From: an uncultured Alphaproteobacteria bacterium
GTDB taxonomy: Bacteria > Pseudomonadota > Alphaproteobacteria > Rhizobiales > Ancalomicrobiaceae
Length of the DNA: 21,395 nt
Assembly (NCBI GenBank): GCA_937892955.1
Contig: CALBKH010000099.1
Coordinates: 1 to 21,395 of the forward strand
Reading direction: 5' to 3'
Made by a program: the position numbers and the translations under genes
Part shown: positions 1-8,238 of the stretch, in pieces
Layout of the letters: the number at the start of each line of letters is the position of its first letter
Position numbering within the stretch: position 1 is the stretch's first letter
Notes under the pieces: generated by a model
The model's database searches: none
What the model was told of the DNA's origin: nothing
What the model saw: only the letters and a program-made list of their open reading frames with translations

Positions 1-1
1 A

Positions 2-2674
2 TCCGGCGATCGCGACGCGGCGGAGGACGAGATCGCCGCACGTATCGGCACCGCTCTCGGCGAGGTCGCCTCGCTCGACGACGACACGGTGTTGCGCCGT
101 TTCGCCGAGGTGATCCGGGCGATGGTGCGGACCGATTTCTTCCGTCCGGAGGCGGACGGGCGGCCGCGCGACACGCTCGCCTTCAAACTCGCGCCGGAGA
201 AGCTGGGGCGTCTGCCCGAGCCGCGGCCGCATCGCGAGATCTGGGTGTGCGGGCCGACGGTGGAGGGCGTGCATCTGCGCTTCGGGCCGGTGGCGCGCGG
301 GGGACTCAGGTGGTCCGACCGAGCGCTCGATTTCCGCACCGAGGTGTTGGGTCTGGTCAAGGCGCAGCAGGTGAAGAACGCGGTGATCGTGCCGGTCGGT
401 GCCAAGGGCGGCTTCTTCCCGAAACGGCTGACGCCGGGGATGAACCGCGACGCCTTCCTCGCCGAGGGCACGGCGGCCTACCGCACCTTCGTCGGCCGTC
501 TCCTCGACCTCACCGACGATCTCCGCGACGGGGCGATCGTGGCGCCGCCGCGGGTGGTGCGCCACGACGGCGACGACCCCTATCTCGTGGTCGCCGCCGA
601 CAAGGGCACGGCGACCTTCTCCGACACGGCGAACGCCATCGCCCTCGACCACGGCTTCTGGCTCGGCGACGCCTTCGCCTCGGGCGGTTCGGCCGGCTAC
701 GACCACAAGAAGATGGGCATCACGGCGCGCGGCGCCTTCGAAGCGGTGAAGCGGCATTTCCGCGAGATGGACCGCGACATCCTCACCGAGCCCTTCACCG
801 TCGTCGGCGTCGGCGACATGTCGGGCGACGTCTTCGGCAACGGCATGTTGCTGTCGCGGGCGATCCGCCTCGTCGCCGCCTTCGATCATCGCGACATCTT
901 CCTCGATCCCGATCCCGATCCGGCGACGAGTTTCGAGGAGCGCGCTCGGCTCTTCGCCCTGCCGCGGTCGAGTTGGGCCGATTACGACAAGGCGAAGATC
1001 TCGGCCGGCGGCGGCGTCTTCTCTCGGGCGTCGAAGACCGTCCCGCTCTCGCCGGAGGTCCGCGCGTCACTCGGGCTCGACGTCGATCATGCGACCCCGG
1101 CGGAGGTGATGCGGGCGATCCTGAAGGCGCGGGCCGACCTCCTGTGGTTCGGCGGCATCGGCACCTACGTGCGGGCGGCGGGCGAGACCGACGCCGAGGT
1201 CGGCGACAAGGCCAACGATGCGATCCGCATCACCGGTGCCGAGATCGGCGCCAAGGTGGTGGGCGAGGGCGCCAATCTCGGCCTGACGCAGCGGGCGCGC
1301 ATCGAATACGGCGGTGCCGGCGGTCGCTGCAATTCCGATGCGATCGACAACTCGGCCGGGGTCAACTGCTCCGACGTCGAGGTCAACATCAAGATCGCCC
1401 TGGCGACGGCAGTGGCGGACGGGCGGCTCTCGGGGCCGGATCGCGACACGCTGCTCGCAGCGATGACCGACGAAGTGGCGGCGCTGGTACTCGCCAACAA
1501 CCATTCGCAGACCCTGTCGATCTCGCTCGCCGAACGACTCGGGGTGACCGACCTGCCGTTCCAGCGGCGGATGGTGGCCGGGCTCGAGCGCGCCGGCCGG
1601 CTCGACCGCAAGGTCGAGACCCTGCCGAACGACGCCGGTTTCGCGTCGCGCGAGGCGGCGGGGCGGCCGCTGACGCGAGCGGAGATCGGCGTGCTGCTCG
1701 CCTATGCGAAGCTGTCGGCCAAGGTCGATCTTCTGGCCTCGGACGCGCCGGACGATCCGTCCTTCGCCGCCGAACTCGCCGCCTATTTCCCCGAGCGCCT
1801 GCGCGCCGACTACGCCGACTGCATCGATGGACACCGGCTGAAGCGGGAGATCGTCGCCACCCGCCTCGCCAACATGGTGGTCGACCGCGGCGGACCGACC
1901 TTCTTCACCCGCGTCGCCGACCGGACGGGGGCGGGGGTGCCGGCGATCGTCCGCGCCTTCGCCGCGGCGCGCGGGGTCTTCGGCCTCGCCGAACTGGAGC
2001 AGGGGCTCGACGGTCTCGACGGGCGCATCTCCGGCGCCTTGCAGCTCCAGCTCTATGGCCGGGTGCGGGATCTGGCGACGACCGGCACCGTCTGGTTCCT
2101 GCGCCACGTGTCGTTCCGCGACGGCGTCGGGGCGGTGATCGAACGCTTCGGCGCGGCGATCGCCTCGCTCGAGCCGGAGTTGGAGGCGCTGTTGCCGGTG
2201 GCGATCCTCGCCACGGTCGAAGCGGAGCGCGAGCGGTTGGTGACGGCCGGCGTGCCGGCCGATCTCGCCGACCGCCTCGCCCATCTCGACGTGGTGATCG
2301 AGATCCCCGACATCACTCTCACGGTCGAACGCACGGCGAAACCCGCGGCGGAGGTGGCGATCGCCCATTTCGCGGTCGCCGACCGGCTGTCGATCGATCG
2401 GCTGGAGGCGATGGTGCGCGGACTGCCGGTCGCCGACTACTACGACGGCCTCGCCCTCGACCGGGCGGCGCGGACGCTCGACGACGCCCATCGCGGCATC
2501 GTCGCCGAGGCGCTGGCCTGCGGTGGGGTGGAGGCCTGGGAGGCGCGCTACGGCGCGGAGATCGGCCGGGCGCTGGCGGTGGTCGACGAGACGCTGGGCG
2601 AGGCCGCGACGCCGAGCGTGTCGCGCTTCACCGTCGCCGCCTCCCTCCTCGCCGATCTGGCGGAGAAGGGGTGA
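2..2674 (+). CDS. gdhB: NAD-specific glutamate dehydrogenase, large (~180 kDa) type, 5' end missing
   Basis: The C-terminal 890 codons of a Bac_GDH-family NAD-glutamate dehydrogenase, which oxidatively deaminates glutamate to 2-oxoglutarate in the cytoplasm. The frame is open from the left edge, so the true start lies outside the window; family members are about 1,600 residues. The catalytic region is visible: RGGLRWSDR followed by PVGAKGGF (bases about 390-420) carries the dehydrogenase lysine motif, and KMGITARGAFEAVKRHF then VVGVGDMSGDVFGNGM (about 710-850) is the start of the nucleotide-binding part. GEGANLGLTQ and the asparagine-rich SDAIDNSAGVNCSD follow. The last ~400 residues are the helical C-terminal domain of the family. 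No frameshift is seen. Two hairpins follow the stop codon. The assignment is firm; the gene symbol follows common usage for this class. Confidence 0.95.
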   Translation, partial: SGDRDAAEDEIAARIGTALGEVASLDDDTVLRRFAEVIRAMVRTDFFRPEADGRPRDTLAFKLAPEKLGRLPEPRPHREIWVCGPTVEGVHLRFGPVARGGLRWSDRALDFRTEVLGLVKAQQVKNAVIVPVGAKGGFFPKRLTPGMNRDAFLAEGTAAYRTFVGRLLDLTDDLRDGAIVAPPRVVRHDGDDPYLVVAADKGTATFSDTANAIALDHGFWLGDAFASGGSAGYDHKKMGITARGAFEAVKRHFREMDRDILTEPFTVVGVGDMSGDVFGNGMLLSRAIRLVAAFDHRDIFLDPDPDPATSFEERARLFALPRSSWADYDKAKISAGGGVFSRASKTVPLSPEVRASLGLDVDHATPAEVMRAILKARADLLWFGGIGTYVRAAGETDAEVGDKANDAIRITGAEIGAKVVGEGANLGLTQRARIEYGGAGGRCNSDAIDNSAGVNCSDVEVNIKIALATAVADGRLSGPDRDTLLAAMTDEVAALVLANNHSQTLSISLAERLGVTDLPFQRRMVAGLERAGRLDRKVETLPNDAGFASREAAGRPLTRAEIGVLLAYAKLSAKVDLLASDAPDDPSFAAELAAYFPERLRADYADCIDGHRLKREIVATRLANMVVDRGGPTFFTRVADRTGAGVPAIVRAFAAARGVFGLAELEQGLDGLDGRISGALQLQLYGRVRDLATTGTVWFLRHVSFRDGVGAVIERFGAAIASLEPELEALLPVAILATVEAERERLVTAGVPADLADRLAHLDVVIEIPDITLTVERTAKPAAEVAIAHFAVADRLSIDRLEAMVRGLPVADYYDGLALDRAARTLDDAHRGIVAEALACGGVEAWEARYGAEIGRALAVVDETLGEAATPSVSRFTVAASLLADLAEKG

Positions 2675-2680
2675 GGAGCG

Positions 2681-2725
2681 GTCGGCGGCTCCGCCGCCGA
2701 CGAAACGCTCCGGTGGAGCGTTTCG
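2681..2725 (+). terminator. Tandem hairpins after the glutamate dehydrogenase gene
   Basis: Two perfect hairpins follow the stop codon. The first has a 9-bp stem, GTCGGCGGC/GCCGCCGAC with loop TCC (2681-2701). The second has an 11-bp stem, CGAAACGCTCC/GGAGCGTTTCG with loop GGT (2701-2725). Neither has a U-tract, so an intrinsic terminator or mRNA-end stabiliser is inferred from position and stem strength. Confidence 0.55.
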
Positions 2726-2824
2726 AGCGACGAACGCGCCGCGCGTTTCGCGCCGGGCCGGGCAGGGGTGCGGCTCACTCGGCGCGAGCGACGAACGCGC
2801 CGCGCGTTTCGCGCCGGGTCGGGC
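2725..2824. repeat. Two 39-bp direct repeats, 61-bp period
   Basis: Copies at 2725-2763 and 2786-2824 differ at one base. Each starts GAGCGACGAACGCGCCGCGC and contains a small hairpin, AACGCG-CCG-CGCGTT. A third, strongly diverged copy follows at about 2845-2880. This spacer between the dehydrogenase and transporter genes holds no convincing gene; the reading frames across it are repeat-encoded, arginine-rich shadows. Confidence 0.7.
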
Positions 2825-3015
2825 GGGTGGCGTCCCGCTCCACGCGAGCCGAGGAACGCCCCGAGCGGGGCGAGGGCCGGGTGTCGCACGGTTGGCGCCG
2901 CGTTCCACCGCCGCCCGCGACGGATCCGCATCCCTCGCTCGACCGCGCCACCCCATTTCGCCACGATCCGGTATATGAGTGAGGCGCCGTGCGTCGCGGC
3001 GGGAGAGGGAATCGC

Positions 3016-4392
3016 ATGGCGAACACACACGGTACGCCCCCCACGCCGCGCACGTCTCGTGCCGGGCTCGTCGGCTGGGTGATGTTCGATTGGGCGATGC
3101 AGCCGTTCTTCACCCTGGTGACGACCTTCGTCTTCGCGCCGTGGTTCGCCGCCCATCTCGCTCGCGATCCCGCCTCGGGTCAGGCGCAGTGGGGCTATGC
3201 CACCGCGACGGCGGGTCTGGTCATCGCGGTGCTGTCGCCGGTGCTCGGCTCGATCGCCGACGCGCTCGGCCGTCACAAGCCGTGGGTCGGGGCCTTCGGG
3301 GCGTTGATGATGGTGGGATCGTCGGCGCTGTGGCTGGCCACGCCCGGGCATCCGGCTTCGGTGGCGCTGGCGCTCGCCGGTTTCATCATCGGCACGATCG
3401 GGGCCGAATTCGCCACCGTCTTCAACAACGCGATGATGCCGCGACTGGTGCCGCCGTCGGAGCTCGGCCGGTTGTCGGGTACCGGCTGGGCGGTCGGCTA
3501 TGCCGGCGGCCTCGTCAGTCTGGTGGTGGTGCTCGGCTTTCTCGCCGCCGAGACGGCGACGGGCCGGACGCTGTTCGGCCTGACGCCGCTGTTCGGGCTC
3601 GATCCGGCGGCGGGCGAGGGGGCGCGGGTGACCGGCCCCTTGTCGGCGCTGTGGTTCGTCGTCTTCGCCCTGCCGATGTTCCTCTTCACCCCCGACAGCA
3701 ACCACGGCGGCAAGGCGGCGGAGACGATCGGCACGGGGATCGCGCGGCTCGCCGATACGGCGCGCGACCTGAAGGCGGTGCCGAGCCTCGGGCGCTTCCT
3801 CCTCGCCAACATGATCTACACCGACGGCCTCGTCGCCCTCTTCGCCTTCGGCGGCATCTACGCGGCGGGTGTCTTCGGCTGGTCGACGATCGAGCTCGGC
3901 CTCTTCGGCATCTTCCTCACCATCACCGGGACGATCGGCGCCTATACCGGCGGCCGGCTCGACGACCGCTTCGGCTCCAAGGTGGTAGTGCTCGGGGCGC
4001 TGATCGTGCTGTTCCTCACCCTGGTGCTCGTCGTCTCGATCGATCGCACCCACGTGTTCTTCGTGGTGCCGGTGGCGGCGGGGCAGGGTGGGCTCTACGC
4101 CGGTACGGCGGCCAAGGTCTATCTTCTTGCCGGCGGCATCCTCGGCCTCGCGGCCGGGCCGCTGCAGGCCGCCTCGCGCACCCAGCTCGCCCGCATGGCG
4201 CCGGCCGACGCGATCGCCCGGTTCTACGGCTTCTTCGCGCTTTCGGGGAAGGTGACGAGCTTCATGGGGCCGCTCGCGGTGGCCATGGTCACCGATTGGA
4301 CCGAGAGCCAACGCGCCGGCGCGGCGGTGTTGGCGGTGTTCCTGGTGACGGGCTTCGTCCTGATGGCCGGGGTGAAGACGCCGCGGCGGTGA
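3016..4392 (+). CDS. MFS transporter, UMF1/Atg22-like
   Basis: A 458-residue integral inner-membrane protein with about 12 hydrophobic segments. Near the N-terminus, MFDWAMQPFFTLVTTFVFAP matches the DWA-containing first helix of the UMF1 branch of the major facilitator superfamily (distantly related to the Atg22 effluxer). The loop LGSIADALGRHKPWVG is the usual MFS loop 2-3 basic motif. The substrate cannot be read from sequence. The ATG at 3016 was chosen over the in-frame GTG at 2989 because GGGAGAGGG lies 5-7 bases upstream. It runs convergently with purH, and a shared repeat and terminator lie between them. It is probably a single-gene unit. Confidence 0.88.
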   Translation: MANTHGTPPTPRTSRAGLVGWVMFDWAMQPFFTLVTTFVFAPWFAAHLARDPASGQAQWGYATATAGLVIAVLSPVLGSIADALGRHKPWVGAFGALMMVGSSALWLATPGHPASVALALAGFIIGTIGAEFATVFNNAMMPRLVPPSELGRLSGTGWAVGYAGGLVSLVVVLGFLAAETATGRTLFGLTPLFGLDPAAGEGARVTGPLSALWFVVFALPMFLFTPDSNHGGKAAETIGTGIARLADTARDLKAVPSLGRFLLANMIYTDGLVALFAFGGIYAAGVFGWSTIELGLFGIFLTITGTIGAYTGGRLDDRFGSKVVVLGALIVLFLTLVLVVSIDRTHVFFVVPVAAGQGGLYAGTAAKVYLLAGGILGLAAGPLQAASRTQLARMAPADAIARFYGFFALSGKVTSFMGPLAVAMVTDWTESQRAGAAVLAVFLVTGFVLMAGVKTPRR

Positions 4393-4410
4393 AGGCGTGG
4401 GATGGTGGAC

Positions 4411-4514
4411 CGTAGGGGCGATGAGCCGAAGGCGAATTGTACCGGCGTCGTCCGAGGGGAACGTCGGCGCCGCCGACGAGCGCCGCTGGTGCAATTCGCT
4501 CACGCTCATTGCAC
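4411..4514. repeat. Intergenic inverted-repeat element, copy A
   Basis: The left arm, 4411-4443, reads outward from GTACC through GCGAATT to CGTAGGGG. The right arm, 4488-4514, contains GGTGCAATTCGCTC. The reverse complement of the left arm (GGTACAATTCGCC) resembles the right arm. The right arm is itself a hairpin, GTGCAAT/ATTGCAC with a 12-nt loop. A 7-bp hairpin, CGTCGGC-GCC-GCCGACG, lies in the spacer. A related element occurs at 10234-10381, also between convergent genes. Confidence 0.6.
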
Positions 4515-4525
4515 GATTCGGATCA

Positions 4526-4562
4526 CAAAAACGACGACGGGGGCCGCGTCGCCACGGCCCCC
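4526..4562 (-). terminator. Rho-independent terminator of purH
   Basis: On the minus strand a stem GGGGGCCG/CGGCCCCC (4539-4546 with 4555-4562, 8-nt loop) is followed a few bases later by TTTTT (4527-4531). It lies 26 bases past the purH stop codon. Confidence 0.75.
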
Positions 4563-4588
4563 GCTGCGATCTCGTCCGATGATCCGCC

Positions 4589-6205
4589 TCAGTGGCGGAA
4601 GTGGCGCATGCCGGTGGTGACCATGGCGATGCCGGCCTTGTTCGCGGCGTCGATGACCTCCTGGTCGCGCATCGAGCCGCCCGGCTGGACGACGGCGGTG
4701 GCGCCCGCCTCGACCACGACCTCGAGGCCGTCGGCGAAGGGGAAGAAGGCATCGGACGCGGCGACCGAACCCTTGGTCAGCGGCTCGCTCTCACCCGCCG
4801 CGGCGGCCGCGTCGGCGGCCTTGCGATAGGCGATGCGGGCGGAATCGACGCGGCTCATCTGGCCGGCGCCGATGCCGACGGTGGCGAGATCCTTCACGTA
4901 GACGATGGCGTTCGACTTGACGTGCTTGCAGACGCGGAAGGCGAAGGCGAGGTCGGCCGCTTCCCGCTCGGAGGGGGCGCGGGCGGTGACGGTCTTCAGT
5001 TCGACGGCGTCGACGGTGCCCGAGTCGCGGCTCTGCACCAGCATGCCGCCGGCGACGGTCTTGGCGGTGAGGCCGGCGGCGGCGGGCTTCGGCAGGCCGC
5101 CGGCGAGAAGCAGGCGCAGGTTCTTCTTGGTGGCGACGATCGCTTTCGCCTCGTCGGTGGCGTCGGGGGCGATGATCACCTCGGTGAAGATCTTCACGAT
5201 CTCGGTGGCGGCCTCGGCGTCGAGCGTCCGGTTGAAGGCGATGATGCCGCCGAAGGCGGAGACGGGATCGCAGCGCAGCGCCTTGGTGTAGGCCTCGGCG
5301 AGGCTTCCGCCTTCCGCCACGCCGCAGGGGTTGGCGTGCTTGATGATGGCGCAGGCGGCGGTGCGGGCCGGGTCGAACTCGGCGACGAGTTCGTAGGCCG
5401 CGTCGGTGTCGTTGATGTTGTTGTAGGAGAGCTGCTTGCCCTGCACCTGCACGGCGGTCGCCACTCCCGGGCGAACCTCGGCGGTCTTGTAGAAGGCGGC
5501 CGACTGGTGCGGGTTCTCGCCGTAGCGCATCGGCTCGACGAGGGTGCCGCCGAAGGCGCGGTACTTGGGGTTCACCTCGCCGATCTCGGCGGCCATCCAG
5601 TTGGAGATGGCGGCGTCGTAGGTGGCGGTGCGGCCGAAGGCCTCGAGGGCGAGAGCCTTGCGCAGCTCCAGCGTGGTCGACCCGTCGTTGGCGTCGAGCG
5701 CGGCGAGGACATCCGAGTAACGGGCCGGGTCGACGACGACGGCGACATAGGCGTGGTTCTTGGAGGCGGCGCGGATCATCGCCGGGCCGCCGATGTCGAT
5801 GTTCTCGATGCCGGTCGCCCAATCTGCTCCGCGAGCGACCGTCGCCTCGAACGGGTAGAGGTTCACCACCAGCAGATCGATGCCCTCGATGTCGTGGGCC
5901 TTCATCGCCTCGACGTGTTCGGGGTCGTTGCGGACGGCGAGGAGGCCGCCGTGGACCTTCGGGTGCAGCGTCTTGACGCGGCCGTCCATGATCTCGGGGA
6001 AGCCGGTCACTTCCGAGACGTCCTTCACCGCGATGCCGGCTTCGGCGATCGACTTGCAGGTGCCGCCGGTCGACAGCAGCTCGACGCCGCGGGCGGCCAG
6101 CGCCCGGGCGAAGTCGATCAGCCCGGTCTTGTCGGAGACCGACAGGAGGGCGCGCTTCAGGGGAACGCGATCGGGCGGGGTGATGTTCTTGACGGTGATC
6201 GACAT
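4589..6205 (-). CDS. purH: Bifunctional AICAR transformylase / IMP cyclohydrolase
   Basis: A 538-residue cytosolic enzyme for the last two steps of de novo IMP synthesis: formyl transfer from 10-formyl-THF to AICAR, then ring closure to IMP. The N-terminal MGS-like cyclohydrolase domain (about 1-150) has ALLSVSDKTGL, LLSTGGT, GFPEIMDGRVKTLHPKVHGG and NLYPFE. The transformylase domain carries RYGENPHQ (227-234), the catalytic IKHANPCG (K289, H290) and AFGGIIAFN. Length is normal. The ATG at 6205 starts the conserved N-terminus; AAGAAGG lies about 12 bases upstream. The frame stays open far upstream, but that part is a shadow of the heparinase-like gene. The folate cofactor links it functionally to folD further right. 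Confidence 0.97.
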   Translation of the reverse strand: MSITVKNITPPDRVPLKRALLSVSDKTGLIDFARALAARGVELLSTGGTCKSIAEAGIAVKDVSEVTGFPEIMDGRVKTLHPKVHGGLLAVRNDPEHVEAMKAHDIEGIDLLVVNLYPFEATVARGADWATGIENIDIGGPAMIRAASKNHAYVAVVVDPARYSDVLAALDANDGSTTLELRKALALEAFGRTATYDAAISNWMAAEIGEVNPKYRAFGGTLVEPMRYGENPHQSAAFYKTAEVRPGVATAVQVQGKQLSYNNINDTDAAYELVAEFDPARTAACAIIKHANPCGVAEGGSLAEAYTKALRCDPVSAFGGIIAFNRTLDAEAATEIVKIFTEVIIAPDATDEAKAIVATKKNLRLLLAGGLPKPAAAGLTAKTVAGGMLVQSRDSGTVDAVELKTVTARAPSEREAADLAFAFRVCKHVKSNAIVYVKDLATVGIGAGQMSRVDSARIAYRKAADAAAAAGESEPLTKGSVAASDAFFPFADGLEVVVEAGATAVVQPGGSMRDQEVIDAANKAGIAMVTTGMRHFRH

Positions 6206-6378
6206 GGGTTCGGCTTCGCCTTCTTGCGAAATGGATCGAGAAATCGCGGAACGGATGGCGGCCGTTCGGCTCTTCGGTCTCGGGATCCGGGAGATTTCGG
6301 CGAGGGCGTTAGCACGAATCCGCCGCGGGGCAAACCCGACGGTGGACGGAGAGGGGGCGCGGGCGGTGCGGCGTCGCG

Positions 6379-8085
6379 TCACCGCCCCTTGGCGTGGGAC
6401 CGCGCGGTGCGGGAGAAGCGCCAGCGGATCTCGCGCGGGCCGTCCTCGCCGCTCGCCAGGACGATCTGCGAGGTGCGGCGCAGGCCGTGGAGATCGGCGA
6501 GATGGACCGATTCCTCGACCTCCGGGGTGAGATCGTCGCAGGTGAACTCCCAGCCCTCGCCTGCATGTCCGATGAGCACGACGCCGTGGTCGCCGAGGCG
6601 GCCGACCTTGACCGAGGGGTGCAGGTGGAAACGGATGACGAAGGGAACGTCGTCGGTGCCGCCTTCGAAGGGGACGACGCGGTCGCGGCCGTCGAGGATG
6701 TCGCCGTTCGCCGAGAGCCTCAGCGTGCGTTCGTGGACGACGCCGTAGTCGGCGGCGTAGCCGTCGTGCGAGGCGGTGACGGCGACGGCGCCGTCGGCTT
6801 CCGCGCGATCGACCGGCACGTCGCTCGGACCGCCGATCAGGATCGGTCCGAGGAGATCGACGAAGGCGCCCTCGTCGCGGATGCGCGCCGAGGAATGGTC
6901 GTCGACCACCAGGGTCGAGTGGGCGGCGGTCGAGCGGGCGACGCGGCGCCAGTCCTTGACCGGTCGGAAGGGCGCGCCGCAGTTGACGACGAAGCGGGCG
7001 GCGGCGGACGAGAGTTCGAAGGCGAGGGTGCCGGCGTGGGCGGTGCGGGCGAACTCCGGCGGCGGCGGCGCGCCGGTGTCCATCACCACGACGGTCTTCT
7101 CCGCTTCGAGGCGCTGATAGCCGGAATGCGGGGCGTTGCCGTGGGGCCGGCCCTGGGCGTCGTCGTAGGCCAGCACGGTGGCGACGAGGTCGGTCGGCGT
7201 CGTCGTCGCGCCGTTGAAGAGGGCGAAGGCGCCGTCGCCGTGGCGGAAGAAGCGCAGCATCGGCATCATCCGATCGATCGCCCCCATCATCGCCGGCGAG
7301 ACGGGATGGCCGCGCGCGGCCAGCGCCTGGCGGACGGGGAGGAGGTCGATCAGCACCTCGAGGATGGTCACCGGATTGCGGCCGACATGGCCGCCATCCG
7401 GCAGAATCTGGCGCTTCAGCTCGTCGTCGAGGCGGCGCGACGCGGTCTTGATGTGGCGGCGGAAACCGTCGACGGCGATGGCGGTGGCGAGCACGGCGAT
7501 CGCCACCTTCAGCCGCGGCAGGCCGGTCGGTTCCTCGCCCCAGCGGACGCGCAGCCAACGGAATTGACGGGTCAGGCCGGCGAGGAAGCGGTGATAGGTG
7601 GTCCGGTCGGCTTCCGCCAGGATCATCGGCGACTGGGCGAGCCAAGCCATGGTGCGGCGCGCCACCACTTCCGGCTCCCAGGCGATGGGCGGATGATCGG
7701 CGATGCGCAGCCAGTCGTCGACGAGGATGCGGGCGTTGGAGCGGGCGGAGGCGGTGTCGGCGGCGCGCAGGTGGCGCAACCAGCCGAAGCCGTGCAGCAC
7801 GCGCGCCCAATCCTCGCTCGGCGGCGCCATCTCGAAGGGCGAACGGCCGTTGCACTCGACGATCTGGCCGGAGAACACGAAGACGCCGGCATAGATGTCG
7901 GTCGCCACCGTCGGGTCGGCGGTGCGCAGGTCCTGCGGCGCGATGAGCAGGCGATCGGCGGCCGGTTCGACGAAGGCGCGGATGGAACGGGTGGCACGGA
8001 CGAAGGGCGCACCGGCGCGGTCCGCGAGCGCGCGGCCGATCAGTTTCCACTCGAGGAGCCTATCGGCCATGCCCCGTGTCGTCAT
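6379..8085 (-). CDS. Heparinase II/III-family protein
   Basis: A 568-residue protein with the layout of Hyphomicrobiales heparinase II/III-like proteins: an N-terminal alpha/alpha-toroid half (LHGFGWLRHLRAADT, LLAGLTRQFRWLR-like helices) and a C-terminal beta-sandwich half (SGYQRLEAEKTVVVMDTG, AFELSSAAARFVVNCG, HSTLVVDDHSSARI, RTLRLSANGDILDGRDRV). The family includes polysaccharide lyases, but the true substrate here is unknown. No clear signal peptide is seen. The ATG at 8085 is preferred; an in-frame ATG at 8070 is the alternative, and an upstream extension to 8148 is Arg-rich and unlikely. It sits between rsmB and purH, an order common in this bacterial order. A CtrA-type site lies 79 bases upstream. 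Confidence 0.9.
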   Translation of the reverse strand: MTTRGMADRLLEWKLIGRALADRAGAPFVRATRSIRAFVEPAADRLLIAPQDLRTADPTVATDIYAGVFVFSGQIVECNGRSPFEMAPPSEDWARVLHGFGWLRHLRAADTASARSNARILVDDWLRIADHPPIAWEPEVVARRTMAWLAQSPMILAEADRTTYHRFLAGLTRQFRWLRVRWGEEPTGLPRLKVAIAVLATAIAVDGFRRHIKTASRRLDDELKRQILPDGGHVGRNPVTILEVLIDLLPVRQALAARGHPVSPAMMGAIDRMMPMLRFFRHGDGAFALFNGATTTPTDLVATVLAYDDAQGRPHGNAPHSGYQRLEAEKTVVVMDTGAPPPPEFARTAHAGTLAFELSSAAARFVVNCGAPFRPVKDWRRVARSTAAHSTLVVDDHSSARIRDEGAFVDLLGPILIGGPSDVPVDRAEADGAVAVTASHDGYAADYGVVHERTLRLSANGDILDGRDRVVPFEGGTDDVPFVIRFHLHPSVKVGRLGDHGVVLIGHAGEGWEFTCDDLTPEVEESVHLADLHGLRRTSQIVLASGEDGPREIRWRFSRTARSHAKGR

Positions 8086-8163
8086 GCGCTCCCATCGTCT
8101 CCCCGCACCGCGACGGCGGTACGAGGGCGACCCTCGCCCATCCTCCAAGGCACCCCAACAGGG

Positions 8164-8178
8164 TTAACGCCCGGTTAA
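8164..8178. promoter_or_regulatory. Perfect CtrA-type box, TTAA-N7-TTAA
   Basis: The sequence TTAACGCCCGGTTAA matches the full consensus of the alphaproteobacterial cell-cycle regulator CtrA. It lies in the 153-bp gap between rsmB and the heparinase-like gene, 79 bases upstream of the latter's start. Such a site is improbable by chance in GC-rich DNA. Function is inferred. Confidence 0.5.
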
Positions 8179-8238
8179 ATTCCCGCTCGCATTTCAGAGT
8201 GTGAGCGATGTTCGGCGGCCACCGTTGCGCGAGCGTCG

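Larger units (their letters stand above)
2675..3015. other. Intergenic spacer, 341 bp, no gene
   Basis: It contains the tandem hairpins and the 39-bp repeats, then a GC-rich stretch ending at the transporter ribosome-binding site. TATATG at 2972-2977 could be part of a promoter -10 box for the transporter, but no convincing -35 box is seen. Confidence 0.6.

Noticed and set aside
247..3028. Long open frames on both strands over the glutamate dehydrogenase gene
   Set aside because: Arg-rich or low-complexity shadows of a GC-rich gene; the family match lies in the frame starting at the left edge.
6206..8050. N-terminal extension of the purH reading frame to 1153 codons
   Set aside because: The extension is an Arg/Pro-rich shadow of the heparinase-like gene; PurH begins at the conserved N-terminus at 6205.
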